From an uncultured Clostridia bacterium (GTDB taxonomy: Bacteria > Bacillota > Clostridia > Oscillospirales > CAG-272), in contig CALWTT010000071.1 of NCBI GenBank assembly GCA_944384545.1, forward strand, positions 1 through 38,128: 38,128 bases of DNA, written 5' to 3'. This document shows positions 16,924-24,876 of the stretch, piece after piece. The position numbers and the translations under genes were made by a program. The notes beneath the pieces are model-generated. The model saw nothing but the letters and a program-made list of their open reading frames with translations, searched no databases and had not been told where the DNA came from. Positions within the stretch are counted from its first letter, which is position 1. Every line of letters begins with the position of its first letter.

Positions 16924-16991
16924 TCTCGTTTTTACACGCTCCTTTCCCTTCGCCTTTTTCCCTATGCGCCTGCCGCCTGTTCTTCTCTGCG

Positions 16992-17525
16992 TTATTTCAT
17001 CAGTTTATGCAGCGTCGCAATCAGTTCCTCTGCCGTCCGGGTCTTCCCCTCCCGCAGATCCTCTGCCACGCAGGTGCGGATATGGTTCCCGAGCAGCTCC
17101 CGCCGGAAGGCGTTCAAAGCCGCCCCTACCGCCGCTGTCTGTATCAGAATGTCGATACAGTAGGCATCCCGCTCCACCATTCCGCAAAGACCTCGGATCT
17201 GGCCTTCCATCCGGCGCAGCCGGCGGATCATTGCCGCTTTCTCTTCTCCGCTCCGCAGCTTCTTCCGTGCACCGCAGCAATCCATCGCGCCGCTCTCTCC
17301 GGCATCGCAGCAACTCATCGCACCGCTCTCTCCGGCATCGCAGCAATCCATCGCGCCGCTCTCTCCGGCACCGCAGCAACTCATCGCACTGCGCTCTCCG
17401 GCATCGCACGTCCTGACAGCATCGCCGGCGCATGCCGACGCGCTCACCCGTTCCGTATCCTTTTGCATTCCGTCCCTCTTTTCTTTCTCCGGTTGCATTT
17501 CGTCTCTCTTTTCTTCCTCCTGCAT
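16992..17525 (-). CDS. csoR: CsoR-type copper repressor with cysteine-rich repeat extension
   Basis: Copper-sensing repressor of the CsoR/RcnR family. The C-terminal core (about 92-177) is complete: RRLRRMEGQIRGL, then the Cu(I) ligands Cys123, His148 and Cys152 with the family spacing of 25 and 4. Normal CsoR is about 85-120 residues; this one is 177. The extra N-terminus has two charged near-repeats (EKRDEMQ, EKRDGMQ) and four tandem copies of AGE-(R/S)-(S/G)-AM-(S/D)-CC-(G/D), giving Cys pairs at 50-51, 61-62, 72-73 and 83-84 plus Cys32 and Cys40. The start at 17525 has GGAG five bases upstream and sits just after a consensus promoter, so the extension should be translated. First gene of csoR-copA. 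Confidence 0.9.
   Translation of the reverse strand: MQEEEKRDEMQPEKEKRDGMQKDTERVSASACAGDAVRTCDAGERSAMSCCGAGESGAMDCCDAGESGAMSCCDAGESGAMDCCGARKKLRSGEEKAAMIRRLRRMEGQIRGLCGMVERDAYCIDILIQTAAVGAALNAFRRELLGNHIRTCVAEDLREGKTRTAEELIATLHKLMK
17269..17400. repeat. four 33-bp tandem repeats inside csoR
   Basis: Units at 17269-17301, 17302-17334, 17335-17367 and 17368-17400, each encoding one 11-residue Cys-Cys repeat on the minus strand. Copies differ at a few bases; the first and third units and the second and fourth units are most alike. A partial unit follows at 17401-17410. The period is a multiple of three, so gain or loss keeps the frame. Confidence 0.9.
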
Positions 17526-17547
17526 TCCTGCTCCGTTTTTCAAGAAT

Positions 17548-17576
17548 ATTATATACCCCCATGGGGTATTTGTCAA
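17548..17576 (-). promoter_or_regulatory. csoR-copA promoter with CsoR operator in the spacer
   Basis: Minus strand TTGACA (17571-17576), exactly 17 bp, TATAAT (17548-17553). The spacer carries ATACCCC-CAT-GGGGTAT (17553-17569), a 7-3-7 palindrome matching the GC-rich CsoR operator core known from Bacillus and Listeria. This explains repression without copper and release when Cu(I) binds CsoR. Confidence 0.88.
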
Positions 17577-17613
17577 GTGGAAACAGATTTTTTCGGATTT
17601 TCTTTTTTTCCTC

Positions 17614-17642
17614 TTGACAGGCGACCGCTTTTATGGCAAACT
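17614..17642 (+). promoter_or_regulatory. probable promoter of rhaM
   Basis: TTGACA (17614-17619), 17-bp spacer, CAAACT (17637-17642), a perfect -35 with a poor -10. The leader contains a hairpin GGCCTCCCCG/CGGGAAGGCC (17649-17673). The start lies about 100 bases further on. The csoR promoter is divergent, about 40 bp away. Confidence 0.5.
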
Positions 17643-17746
17643 GAAAACGGCCTCCCCGAAATGCGGGAAGGCCGACAACCGATGTAAGTACAGAAAAATG
17701 CCGCGCGGAAACCGTATCCGCGCAGGCAGAAAAAGGAGGAAAACCG

Positions 17747-18061
17747 ATGCTGCGCATGGGATCCGTCATGAAGCTGCGTCCCGGTATGGCCGCAGAATAC
17801 GAGAAGAGACACGCCGCACTCTGGCCGGAACTGATCGACGCCATCAAAAAGGGGGGTGCTTCCAATTATACCATCTTTCACGATCCCGAAACCGATCTGC
17901 TTTTTGAGTATATTGAAATTGAGGATGCCGCCGTCTGGGCGGCGCGCAGCGGCGATGCGGTCACGCGCCGCTGGTGGGACTATATGGCGGATATCATGGA
18001 GACCAATCCCGACCGCAGCCCCCTCTCCCGCCCTCTGACGCCGCTTTTCCATCTCGACTGA
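17747..18061 (+). CDS. rhaM: L-rhamnose mutarotase
   Basis: A 104-residue protein of the RhaM/RhaU family that interconverts the anomers of L-rhamnose ahead of the isomerase. Family marks: MGSVMKLRPGMAAEYEKRHA with the catalytic-region His, LWPELIDAIKKGGASNYTIF, LLFEYIEIED, and RRWWDYMADIMETNPDRSP. A strong AAAAAGGAGG lies 6 bases before the ATG. It is a single-gene unit, separated by about 13 kb from the rhaB-type kinase, between the copper operon and the fatty-acid operon. No rhamnose isomerase or aldolase is in the window. Confidence 0.94.
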   Translation: MLRMGSVMKLRPGMAAEYEKRHAALWPELIDAIKKGGASNYTIFHDPETDLLFEYIEIEDAAVWAARSGDAVTRRWWDYMADIMETNPDRSPLSRPLTPLFHLD

Positions 18062-18140
18062 TCGTCCGGACGTCGGATGCGGTGCAGTCTCTTCGCGTAT
18101 TCGGTCTGTTTCCGGTCCGTTTTTCCTGGTCTCTGCCAAC

Positions 18141-18183
18141 AGCAGCGATGCCCCACCGGGCTCCCCGGCGGGGCATCGCTGCT
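18141..18183. terminator. terminator between rhaM and the acyl-CoA synthetase gene
   Basis: Arms AGCAGCGATGCCCC (18141-18154) and GGGGCATCGCTGCT (18170-18183) are exact 14-bp complements; the loop itself folds (CCGGG/CCCGG). It sits between two converging genes and has only weak T-tracts, so it probably works for both strands by stem strength. Confidence 0.7.
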
Positions 18184-18248
18184 CTGTTCTGCGGTTTCCG
18201 GTTCCCGTCCTTGTGGTCGGCTTTTCTCCACGTTCAACCCCCGGCAGA

Positions 18249-19916
18249 TTATTTCTGTCCCGCCGCATCCTTCTTGCGGATCTCCACATGACGGATCTTG
18301 CCGCTGAAGGTCCGCGGCAATTTTTCAACGTACGTAATGATGCGCGGCGCCTTATAGTCCGCCGTACGGCTCTTTACATAATTGCGCAGGGCCGTTGTCA
18401 TCGCCTGATCCGGAGTATAGCCCTCCCGCAGCACCACCGTTGCCTTCACGACAAAGCCGCGCTGTTCGTCCGGAACGCCGGTCACCGCGCACTCCATCAC
18501 CGCCGGGTGACCAATCAGCACACTTTCCACTTCAAAAGGACTGATCCGGTACCCGCTGGATTTTATGACGTCGTCCACGCGCCCGATAAACCAGAAATAT
18601 CCGTCCGCATCCCGATAGGCGATATCCCCCGTGCGGTACAGCTCTCCGTCCCACACCGTATCCCCCATTGCAAGCCCGGGAATTTCCCGCACGCACAGTC
18701 CGATTCCGCATCGGCCCGCCGCAGGAAGAACAATCTCGCCCGACACGCCCGGCGCCGTTTCTGCCCCGTTCTCATCCACAATGACCGGACGATACAGCGA
18801 GGACGGACGTCCCATTGCGCCCACACGGATCGGCGCACCCTGGAAGTCCGCCACCAGCAGCGCCGACTCGGTCTGACCGTACCCTGCATGCACCTCCAGA
18901 CCCGTCCATGCACTGAAGCGCTCTACAATCTCCGGATTGATCGCCTCGCCCGCCGTCGTCGCATATTCGATATCTCCGAATCCGTCGTCGAGCAGGTTGT
19001 TCTTCACAAAAAAGCGGTAGATGGTTGGCGGGGCGCAGAAGGTCGTCACATGATGGCGCCGCATCACATCCAGCATCCGTACCGCCGAAAATACATCGTA
19101 ATCATAGGCCATCACTGCGCTCCCGCACAGCCATTGCCCGTATATCTTGCCCCAGGAGGCCTTCGCCCACCCGGTATCCGCTACCGACAGGTGCAAACCC
19201 CCATCCCGTACATTCTGCCACAGCAACGCTGTCTGAATGTGCGCCAGCGGGTATACTCCGTCATGCACCACAATCTTCGGACGCCCGGTTGTCCCGGAAG
19301 TAAAATACAGAAGAAGCGGATCCTCCTTGCAGGTCTTTCTGCGTTCGGCAAGCGGCGCGCAGTGCTCCATCTCACGGTCCAGACGGATAAAACCTGGTAC
19401 GTCTGCCCCCACCGTGAATAACTTCTTTACGGTTTCGCAGTCCGCTACCGCCGCGCTCACCTTCGCGCACAGCGCCTTTTCTCCCAGGCAGACCACCGCC
19501 GATGCACCGGTCACACGGATCCGGTATACCAGATCCTCATGGTTCAGCATATGCACCGCCGGCATCGCCACGGCGCCCAGCTTATGTAAGCCAAGCAATG
19601 TATACCAGTAGGCGTAATGCCGCTTCATCATCAGGATCACACGGTCTCCGCGCCCGATTCCGGCCGCGGCCATGCACGATGCCGCCTGCCCCGACAGCTC
19701 CGACAACTCCGAAAAACAGAACGTCCGTTCATGCCGGTCGGTGTACGGATACATCTCGCAGCTCTCATCCTGCACCCAAACCAGCGCACGCCGGTCCGGA
19801 TCCTCCTGTGCGATACGGTCCACAACGTCATAGGCATAGTTGAACTCCGCGGGGACGTGAAGTTGCATCTCTCCTTCCCCGCTGACCGTACAATATTCGG
19901 TATACAGCGGTTTCAA
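18249..19916 (-). CDS. AMP-forming acyl-CoA synthetase (medium-chain/acetyl type)
   Basis: A 555-residue member of the AMP-binding (ANL) family: activates a carboxylic acid with ATP to acyl-AMP, then transfers it to CoA. Motifs: LLLYFTSGTTGRPKIVVHDG (P-loop), AGYGQTESALLV, ELYRTGDIAYRD, IGRVDDVIKSSGYRISPFEV and the C-terminal catalytic Lys in LPRTFSGKIRHVEIRK. It is the last gene of the fab operon. The frame opens with TTG at 19916, overlapping the accA stop as TTGA and preceded by GAGG; an ATG at 19868 (MQLHVPAEFNYAYDVVD), with a purine-rich stretch only two bases upstream, is the alternative. Related proteins have residues before that point, so TTG is preferred. It may supply acyl-CoA primers or recycle fatty acids. 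Confidence 0.88.
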   Translation of the reverse strand: MKPLYTEYCTVSGEGEMQLHVPAEFNYAYDVVDRIAQEDPDRRALVWVQDESCEMYPYTDRHERTFCFSELSELSGQAASCMAAAGIGRGDRVILMMKRHYAYWYTLLGLHKLGAVAMPAVHMLNHEDLVYRIRVTGASAVVCLGEKALCAKVSAAVADCETVKKLFTVGADVPGFIRLDREMEHCAPLAERRKTCKEDPLLLYFTSGTTGRPKIVVHDGVYPLAHIQTALLWQNVRDGGLHLSVADTGWAKASWGKIYGQWLCGSAVMAYDYDVFSAVRMLDVMRRHHVTTFCAPPTIYRFFVKNNLLDDGFGDIEYATTAGEAINPEIVERFSAWTGLEVHAGYGQTESALLVADFQGAPIRVGAMGRPSSLYRPVIVDENGAETAPGVSGEIVLPAAGRCGIGLCVREIPGLAMGDTVWDGELYRTGDIAYRDADGYFWFIGRVDDVIKSSGYRISPFEVESVLIGHPAVMECAVTGVPDEQRGFVVKATVVLREGYTPDQAMTTALRNYVKSRTADYKAPRIITYVEKLPRTFSGKIRHVEIRKKDAAGQK

Positions 19917-20713
19917 TGTTCGATTGCCTCGCTCTCCTCATAGATTCCGATCCGGCGGAAACGACGGTACCGCTCGGCAAGCAGTCGCTTGACCGGCCGT
20001 GCACACAGTACACCAAGATCCCGTGACAGCAGTGTACGCATCTGACCGCACATCCGGTCAAATGCACCGAAATCCTCCCGGATAATCCCCTCCGCCACGC
20101 CGAAGGACACCATGTCCTCCGCCGTGATATGCAGGCATTCCGCCGCATCCTGCACCCGGCCGGCATCCTTCCAGATAATGCTGGCACAGCCGTCCGGCGT
20201 AATAACCGAATACACCGCATTTTCCAGCATGTATACGCGGTCCGCCACACCCAGCGCCAGGGCACCGCCGCTTCCCCCTTCTCCGATCACTACCGACAGG
20301 ATCGGGGTCCGCAATCCCATCATTTCGGTCAGGTTCTCCGCAATTGCAAGTCCCTGGCCGCGCTCCTCGCCTTCCGCACCGCAGTAGGCCCCCAGCGTAT
20401 CAATCAGGCAGATGACCGGCCGGTGGAATTTCTCCGCCTGCTTCATCAGTCGCAGGGCCTTTCGGTATCCTTCCGGCATCGGGCAGCCGAAATGCTTCTT
20501 CATCCGATCCGCCATGTCCGCGCCCTTGTCGATCGCAATATACGTCACGGCACGGTCGCCGAGATACCCGATCCCCGCCACGATCGACGGATCCTCGCCA
20601 TACCGGCGGTCTCCGCACAGTTCTACACGGTCCCGGAACAGACCGCGGACAAAATCGCTTCCTTTCGGGCGGTCGGATGCACGCGCCGCCTTCAGTTTTT
20701 CATACGCCGTCAT
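19913..20713 (-). CDS. accA: acetyl-CoA carboxylase carboxyltransferase, alpha subunit
   Basis: With AccD it transfers the carboxyl group from carboxybiotin to acetyl-CoA, making malonyl-CoA, the first step of fatty-acid synthesis. 266 residues, the short Firmicute form. Marks: LCGDRRYGEDPSIVAGIGYL, MPEGYRKALRLMKQAEKF, ICLIDTLGAYCGAEGEERGQ (oxyanion-hole region), VIGEGGSGGALALGVAD and SVITPDGCASIIWKDAG. The ATG overlaps the accD stop (ATGA at 20710-20713), and its own stop overlaps the acyl-CoA synthetase start. The biotin carrier and biotin carboxylase genes are not in this operon. Confidence 0.96.
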   Translation of the reverse strand: MTAYEKLKAARASDRPKGSDFVRGLFRDRVELCGDRRYGEDPSIVAGIGYLGDRAVTYIAIDKGADMADRMKKHFGCPMPEGYRKALRLMKQAEKFHRPVICLIDTLGAYCGAEGEERGQGLAIAENLTEMMGLRTPILSVVIGEGGSGGALALGVADRVYMLENAVYSVITPDGCASIIWKDAGRVQDAAECLHITAEDMVSFGVAEGIIREDFGAFDRMCGQMRTLLSRDLGVLCARPVKRLLAERYRRFRRIGIYEESEAIEH

Positions 20714-21540
20714 ACCGCCGCCTCCTTTCCGTGCTGTCGCAGAAGCAGCCCGATCGTCTTTTTCTGCTCCGCACGCGGCAGCAGCATATCCACAAATCCG
20801 TGGTTCTGCAAAAACTCTGACGTCTGGAAATCCGGAGGCAGGGTTGCACCGGTTGTCTGTTCAATCACTCGCCGCCCCGCAAAGCCTACCAGGGCGCCCG
20901 GCTCTGCAAGAATGATATCGCCCTGCATGGCAATCGATGCCGTGACGCCACCCGTTGTCGGGTCGGTCAGCAGTACCATGTACAGCAGGCCGTTGTCCCC
21001 GTGACGACGCACCGCACCGCTGCACTTCGCCATCTGCATCAGCGATACAATGCCTTCCTGCATCCGCGCACCGCCGGAGCAGGTTACGCCCAGCACAGGC
21101 AGACGCATCTTCGTGGCATACTCGAAAAGACGCGTGATCTTCTCTCCGACCGCCGCGCCCATGCTCGCCATGATAAACCGCGCATCCATCGCGTATACCG
21201 CGCAGGGCTGTCCTTCCACACGCATGACCCCCGTCACGACCGCCGAACGTTCGCCCGTCGCCGCACGTGCCTTATCGATTTTCTCACGGTAGCCGGGGAA
21301 ACCCAGAAAATCCAGCGAGGATATTCCCGCATTCAGCTCGGCAAAGCTCCCCTCATCCGCAAGAAGACGGATCCGGTCCCGCGCCGGAATGCGCAGCATC
21401 GCGCCGCACGACGGGCAGAAAAAGCCCGACGTCAGCAGTTCCGAACGCCGATGCACCGTCCGGCAGGACGGACACGTAAGTTCATATTCTTCATTGCCGA
21501 AGGGGCGTCCCTGCGGCAGATGACGAAACGGATTCCGCAT
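20710..21540 (-). CDS. accD: acetyl-CoA carboxylase carboxyltransferase, beta subunit
   Basis: Partner of AccA. 276 residues from the ATG at 21540, which has AAGGAG seven bases upstream. It begins with the zinc ribbon LTCPSCRTVHRRSELL...GFFCPSCGAMLRI (four Cys, about 23-50), then the crotonase-type core: DSLDFLGFPGY-like SSLDFLGFPGYREKI, AAVGEKITRLFEYATKMRLP, TCSGGARMQEGIVSLMQMAK, SDPTTGGV-like TDPTTGGVTASIAMQGD and FAGRRVIEQTTG. Its first 50 bases overlap the end of fabZ in another frame, so the true end of fabZ or start of accD deserves a check; the zinc ribbon and ribosome site support this start. Confidence 0.96.
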   Translation of the reverse strand: MRNPFRHLPQGRPFGNEEYELTCPSCRTVHRRSELLTSGFFCPSCGAMLRIPARDRIRLLADEGSFAELNAGISSLDFLGFPGYREKIDKARAATGERSAVVTGVMRVEGQPCAVYAMDARFIMASMGAAVGEKITRLFEYATKMRLPVLGVTCSGGARMQEGIVSLMQMAKCSGAVRRHGDNGLLYMVLLTDPTTGGVTASIAMQGDIILAEPGALVGFAGRRVIEQTTGATLPPDFQTSEFLQNHGFVDMLLPRAEQKKTIGLLLRQHGKEAAV

Positions 21541-21967
21541 CTTGGTTCTCCTTTCCGGGCAATATCGCAAAGGAGAAGGAGGCGCTCACGCACAGCTCTC
21601 CGTTCACGGAACCCGTTCCCCTGGCCCAGTAAAACGGGCCTTTGCTTTTCTCAATCTCGCACACCGTCTCAAACAGGTCGCCCGGACGGACCGGCCGCTT
21701 GAAACGCACATTGTCAAGGCCGGTGAACAGGGTCCGGACACGGCCGCCCGCCCGTTCTCCCAGAAGCACACAGCTCGACTGCGCCAGAATCTCGCACAGA
21801 ATCACCCCAGGCACTATCGGCTCGCCCGGAAAATGACCGCGCAGGAAAAACTCGTCGCCGCGGATTTTCCGTCTGCCGTGTGCGCGACCGTCGATCACCT
21901 CCGCCTCGTCCAGAAGCAGCATGTCCTCGCGGTGGGGCAGAAGCTCCTTCAGTTCCTCCCGCGTCAC
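21491..21967 (-). CDS. fabZ: 3-hydroxyacyl-ACP dehydratase
   Basis: Removes water from 3-hydroxyacyl-ACP to give trans-2-enoyl-ACP. 158 residues. Starts MTREELKELLPHREDMLLLD, the family N-terminus, then the active-site block FFLRGHFPGEPIVPGVILCEILAQ, where His and Glu form the catalytic pair, and FKRPVRPGD. The start is GTG at 21967, overlapping the fabF stop as GTGA; AAGGTGG lies upstream. The C-terminal tail (about 20 Ser/Ala-rich residues past the usual end) runs 50 bases into accD, suggesting loss of an earlier stop or simple overlap. Confidence 0.95.
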   Translation of the reverse strand: MTREELKELLPHREDMLLLDEAEVIDGRAHGRRKIRGDEFFLRGHFPGEPIVPGVILCEILAQSSCVLLGERAGGRVRTLFTGLDNVRFKRPVRPGDLFETVCEIEKSKGPFYWARGTGSVNGELCVSASFSFAILPGKENQDAESVSSSAAGTPLRQ

Positions 21968-23196
21968 GGTGCCACCTTCTTCAATACCAGGCAGGCATTG
22001 TGGCCGCCAAATCCCAGCGATGTCGATATCGCCGTGTCAATCGGCGTGTGCACCGCCGTATTGGGCGTATAATTCAGATCCAATGCAGGATCCGGCTGCT
22101 CCAGATGAATCGTCGGCGGAACCAGGTCCTCCTGCAACGCCAGAATGCAGGCCAGCGCTTCCGCTGCACCCGCCGCGCCCAGCATGTGCCCCGTCATCGA
22201 TTTCGTCGAGCTGATATGAAGCTGATAGGCTTCCTCACCAAAGCATTTCTTGAAAGCCAGCGTCTCCACCTGATCGTTCAGCTTGGTTCCGGTTCCGTGC
22301 GCGTTCACATAGGTCCGCGCCGGGTCGTAGGTTACGCCGTCCAGCGCCTGCCGGATCGCACGCACCGTCTGGGTCGCCTCCGGATCCGGTGCCGTCACAT
22401 GATGCGCGTCGCAGGTCGCGCCGTAGCCGCAGATCTCCGCCAGAATCTTCGCACCGCGCTGCCGCGCATGCTCGTATTCCTCCACCACCAGCATCGCCGC
22501 GCCTTCGCCCAGCACAAAGCCGCCGCGGCGCAGGTCAAACGGAAGCGATGCCGCCTCCGGATCCGGAGACTGGGACAGCGCCATGCAGTTCACAAAACCC
22601 GCCAGCGCCAGCGGATTGACCGCCGCCTCGCTCCCGCCGCAGATGGCAGCCGTCATATACCCGTCACGGATCGCACGGTATGCCTCTCCGATCGCCGTCG
22701 TACCCGTCGCACAGGCCGTCGATACACACATCGCCGGGCCGTGCGCGCCATACCGGATCGCAATCTGACCCGCCGCTATATTGATGATCATCTTCGGGAT
22801 AAAATGCGGGCTCACGCCCTTCGCTCCCGATGCCATCAGCTTGTTCTGCTCCTCACAGGTCGTATTGATGCCGCCCACGCCGGATCCTACATATACGCCA
22901 AATGCATCCGCGTCCACGGCCCCCAGAATCCCGCTGTTCTCCATCGCTTCCTGTGCCGCGCATACCGCGTACTGCACATACAGATCGGTTTTCCGCGCCG
23001 TCATACGATCAAAGCAGACCGACGGGTCAAAGTCCTTGACCTCCGCGCATACCTTGCACTTGGATTCGCTCACATCAAACCGCGTTACCAGGCCGATTCC
23101 ATTGCGCCCCGTCCGCAGGCCTTCAAAATATGCCGGTACATTGTTGCCGATCGGCGTTACCGCTCCTATTCCCGTGATCACTACTCTGTTTCTCAT
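21964..23196 (-). CDS. fabF: 3-oxoacyl-ACP synthase II
   Basis: Elongating condensing enzyme: joins malonyl-ACP to the growing acyl chain with loss of CO2. 410 residues, normal length. The Cys-His-His triad is visible: Cys in VSTACATGTTAIGEA (about 163), His in VNAHGTGTKLNDQ (about 301) and His in STKSMTGHMLGAAGAAEA (about 337). The ending SLGFGGHNACLVLKK is typical. In this cluster it is the only condensing enzyme; FabH, needed for the usual first condensation, is missing. AAGGAG precedes the ATG at a slightly long distance. Confidence 0.97.
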   Translation of the reverse strand: MRNRVVITGIGAVTPIGNNVPAYFEGLRTGRNGIGLVTRFDVSESKCKVCAEVKDFDPSVCFDRMTARKTDLYVQYAVCAAQEAMENSGILGAVDADAFGVYVGSGVGGINTTCEEQNKLMASGAKGVSPHFIPKMIINIAAGQIAIRYGAHGPAMCVSTACATGTTAIGEAYRAIRDGYMTAAICGGSEAAVNPLALAGFVNCMALSQSPDPEAASLPFDLRRGGFVLGEGAAMLVVEEYEHARQRGAKILAEICGYGATCDAHHVTAPDPEATQTVRAIRQALDGVTYDPARTYVNAHGTGTKLNDQVETLAFKKCFGEEAYQLHISSTKSMTGHMLGAAGAAEALACILALQEDLVPPTIHLEQPDPALDLNYTPNTAVHTPIDTAISTSLGFGGHNACLVLKKVAP

Positions 23197-23222
23197 CTGG
23201 ATCCTGTACTCCTTTCCCTTAC

Positions 23223-23960
23223 TCAGATGGCTAGGCCTCCGTCGATGCGGATCACCTCTCCCGTAATATAGGCCGCGTCCGGAGAAGCCAGAAACACAAC
23301 GAGCTTTGCCACTTCCTCCGCCCGTGCAAAACGACGGAGCGGGATGCTTTCTGCCAGCGATCCCCCGCCGCCGGACAGCGATGCCGTCATATCCGTCTCC
23401 ACAAAGCCGGGCGCTACCGCGTTGCAGGTAATGTTCCGGGAGGCCAGCTCCCGCGCCAGGGTCTTGGTCAGCCCGATCAGTCCCGCCTTGGATGCCGCAT
23501 AATTGCTCTGGCCGGGGTTGCCCATCAGTCCCGACACCGAGGCTATATTGATGATCCGCCCGCTCTTTTTCCGCACAAGAACCGGAATGATCTGCCGTGC
23601 GCAGTAAAAGGCGCCGCTCAGATTCACCGAAAGCACGCGGGTAAAATCCTCTTCGCTCATGGTCATGGCCAGTTTGTCACGCGTGATCCCCGCGTTGTTG
23701 ACCAGAATATCCACCGTACCGAATTCCGCCAGCAGCTGTGCCATACAGGCCTTCACCGCTGCCGCATCGGATACATCGCACCGGTAAGCACCGGCGCGCA
23801 CGCCACGCGCCTGCAAGGCCGACAGCGTCTCGGACGCCGCCTCTTCGTTCCCGGCGTACAAAAATGCCACGTCCGCGCCTCTTTCGGCCAATTCAAGACA
23901 TACGGCCCGCCCGATTCCACGCGATCCGCCGGTCACTACTGCCACTTTTCCTTTAAGCAC
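23223..23960 (-). CDS. fabG: 3-oxoacyl-ACP reductase
   Basis: NADPH-dependent short-chain dehydrogenase reducing 3-oxoacyl-ACP. 245 residues from GTG at 23960. Cofactor loop TGGSRGIGRAV, NNAG at about 87-90, catalytic Ser in IASVSGLMGNPGQ, and Tyr and Lys in SNYAASKAG, then VAPGFVETDM and the C-terminal ITGEVIRIDGGLAI. The GTG start is chosen because GAGGAGG lies nine bases upstream and the protein then begins with LKGKVAVVTG as in the family; the start overlaps the fabD stop by eight bases. An upstream in-frame start would add eight residues with no ribosome site. Confidence 0.96.
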   Translation of the reverse strand: MLKGKVAVVTGGSRGIGRAVCLELAERGADVAFLYAGNEEAASETLSALQARGVRAGAYRCDVSDAAAVKACMAQLLAEFGTVDILVNNAGITRDKLAMTMSEEDFTRVLSVNLSGAFYCARQIIPVLVRKKSGRIINIASVSGLMGNPGQSNYAASKAGLIGLTKTLARELASRNITCNAVAPGFVETDMTASLSGGGGSLAESIPLRRFARAEEVAKLVVFLASPDAAYITGEVIRIDGGLAI

Positions 23961-24876
23961 GCGCCAATACCTCCTCGGCCACACGGGTACAGTCTTCTGC
24001 CGTCTCTGCCGTCAGCACACGTGCTTCCGGAAGGATTTTCCCGATCAGTTTGGCAAGCACGTTCCCGACACCGGTCTCCACGAAGGTGTCCACGCCGTCC
24101 GCCGCCATACGCCGTACCGTCGTCTCCCACAGGACCGGATGGTTCATCTGCTCGCCCAGCGTGGACGAAAGGCTCTGCGCATCATACGGCGCACCGGTGC
24201 GGTTCGCATAGACAGGAATCGACGGTGCCTGCAACGGCGTCTCCGAAAGAACTCCGGCAAACGCAGCGGCAGCTCCATCCATGAACGGCGAATGGAATCC
24301 GCCCGCCACCTTCAGGGGGAGCGCAGCGCCACCCGCCGCCTTCACAGCGGCAGAAAACGCGGGCATCTCCTCCGCGTCCCCCGCCACCACCAGCTGGCCG
24401 GGACAATTATAATTGACCGGATACACTGCGTGAAAGCCACCGCAAAGCTCTTCCACCACCCGGTTTTCCAGCTTGACTACCGCTGCCATCGCGGTTTTGC
24501 GCTCCCGCGTGGCGGCACCCATCAGCAAACCGCGCTTTACCGTCAGCGCAAAGCCCGACAACGGATCGATCGCTCCCGCAAACGCCAGCGCGGGCAGCTC
24601 GCCCAGAGAAAAGCCCGCCACCGCCGCCGGCGTCACCCCCGCCTCGCGCAGGACAAGGGCCGGCGCCAGATCCGCAAGATACAGGCAGGGCTGGGTATTC
24701 TCGGTTGCACGCAGCGTCTCCGCATCCCCTGTAAACATCTGACGCAGCGTACCGGGACGCAATTTTTCCGCTGCATCGTACAGCGCGCGCACGCAATCCG
24801 CCGTCTCGTACAGATCCTTCCCCATACCCGGGTGCTGCGCTCCCTGACCGGAAAATACAAATCCTATTTTACCCAT
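23953..24876 (-). CDS. fabD: malonyl-CoA:ACP transacylase
   Basis: Loads malonyl groups from CoA onto acyl carrier protein. 307 residues from the ATG at 24876, which has AAGGAG six bases upstream. Marks: FVFSGQGAQHPGMGKDLYE, ENTQPCLYLADLA, active-site Ser in AGFSLGELPALAFAG (about 91), an Arg in TVKRGLLMG, the catalytic His in VAGGFHSPFMDGAA, and VETGVGNVLAKLIGK. Its start lies 13 bases inside the end of fabK and its stop overlaps fabG, consistent with one tightly packed operon. Confidence 0.97.
   Translation of the reverse strand: MGKIGFVFSGQGAQHPGMGKDLYETADCVRALYDAAEKLRPGTLRQMFTGDAETLRATENTQPCLYLADLAPALVLREAGVTPAAVAGFSLGELPALAFAGAIDPLSGFALTVKRGLLMGAATRERKTAMAAVVKLENRVVEELCGGFHAVYPVNYNCPGQLVVAGDAEEMPAFSAAVKAAGGAALPLKVAGGFHSPFMDGAAAAFAGVLSETPLQAPSIPVYANRTGAPYDAQSLSSTLGEQMNHPVLWETTVRRMAADGVDTFVETGVGNVLAKLIGKILPEARVLTAETAEDCTRVAEEVLARA

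Noticed and set aside
15487..17163. 558-codon plus-strand open frame
   Set aside because: It is antisense to copA and csoR, composed mostly of Arg/His/Pro-type residues, with no ribosome site; a shadow of GC-rich coding on the other strand.
17269..17400. 33-bp direct repeats taken as a CRISPR array
   Set aside because: The repeats are contiguous with no spacers, lie in frame inside csoR, and no cas gene is nearby.
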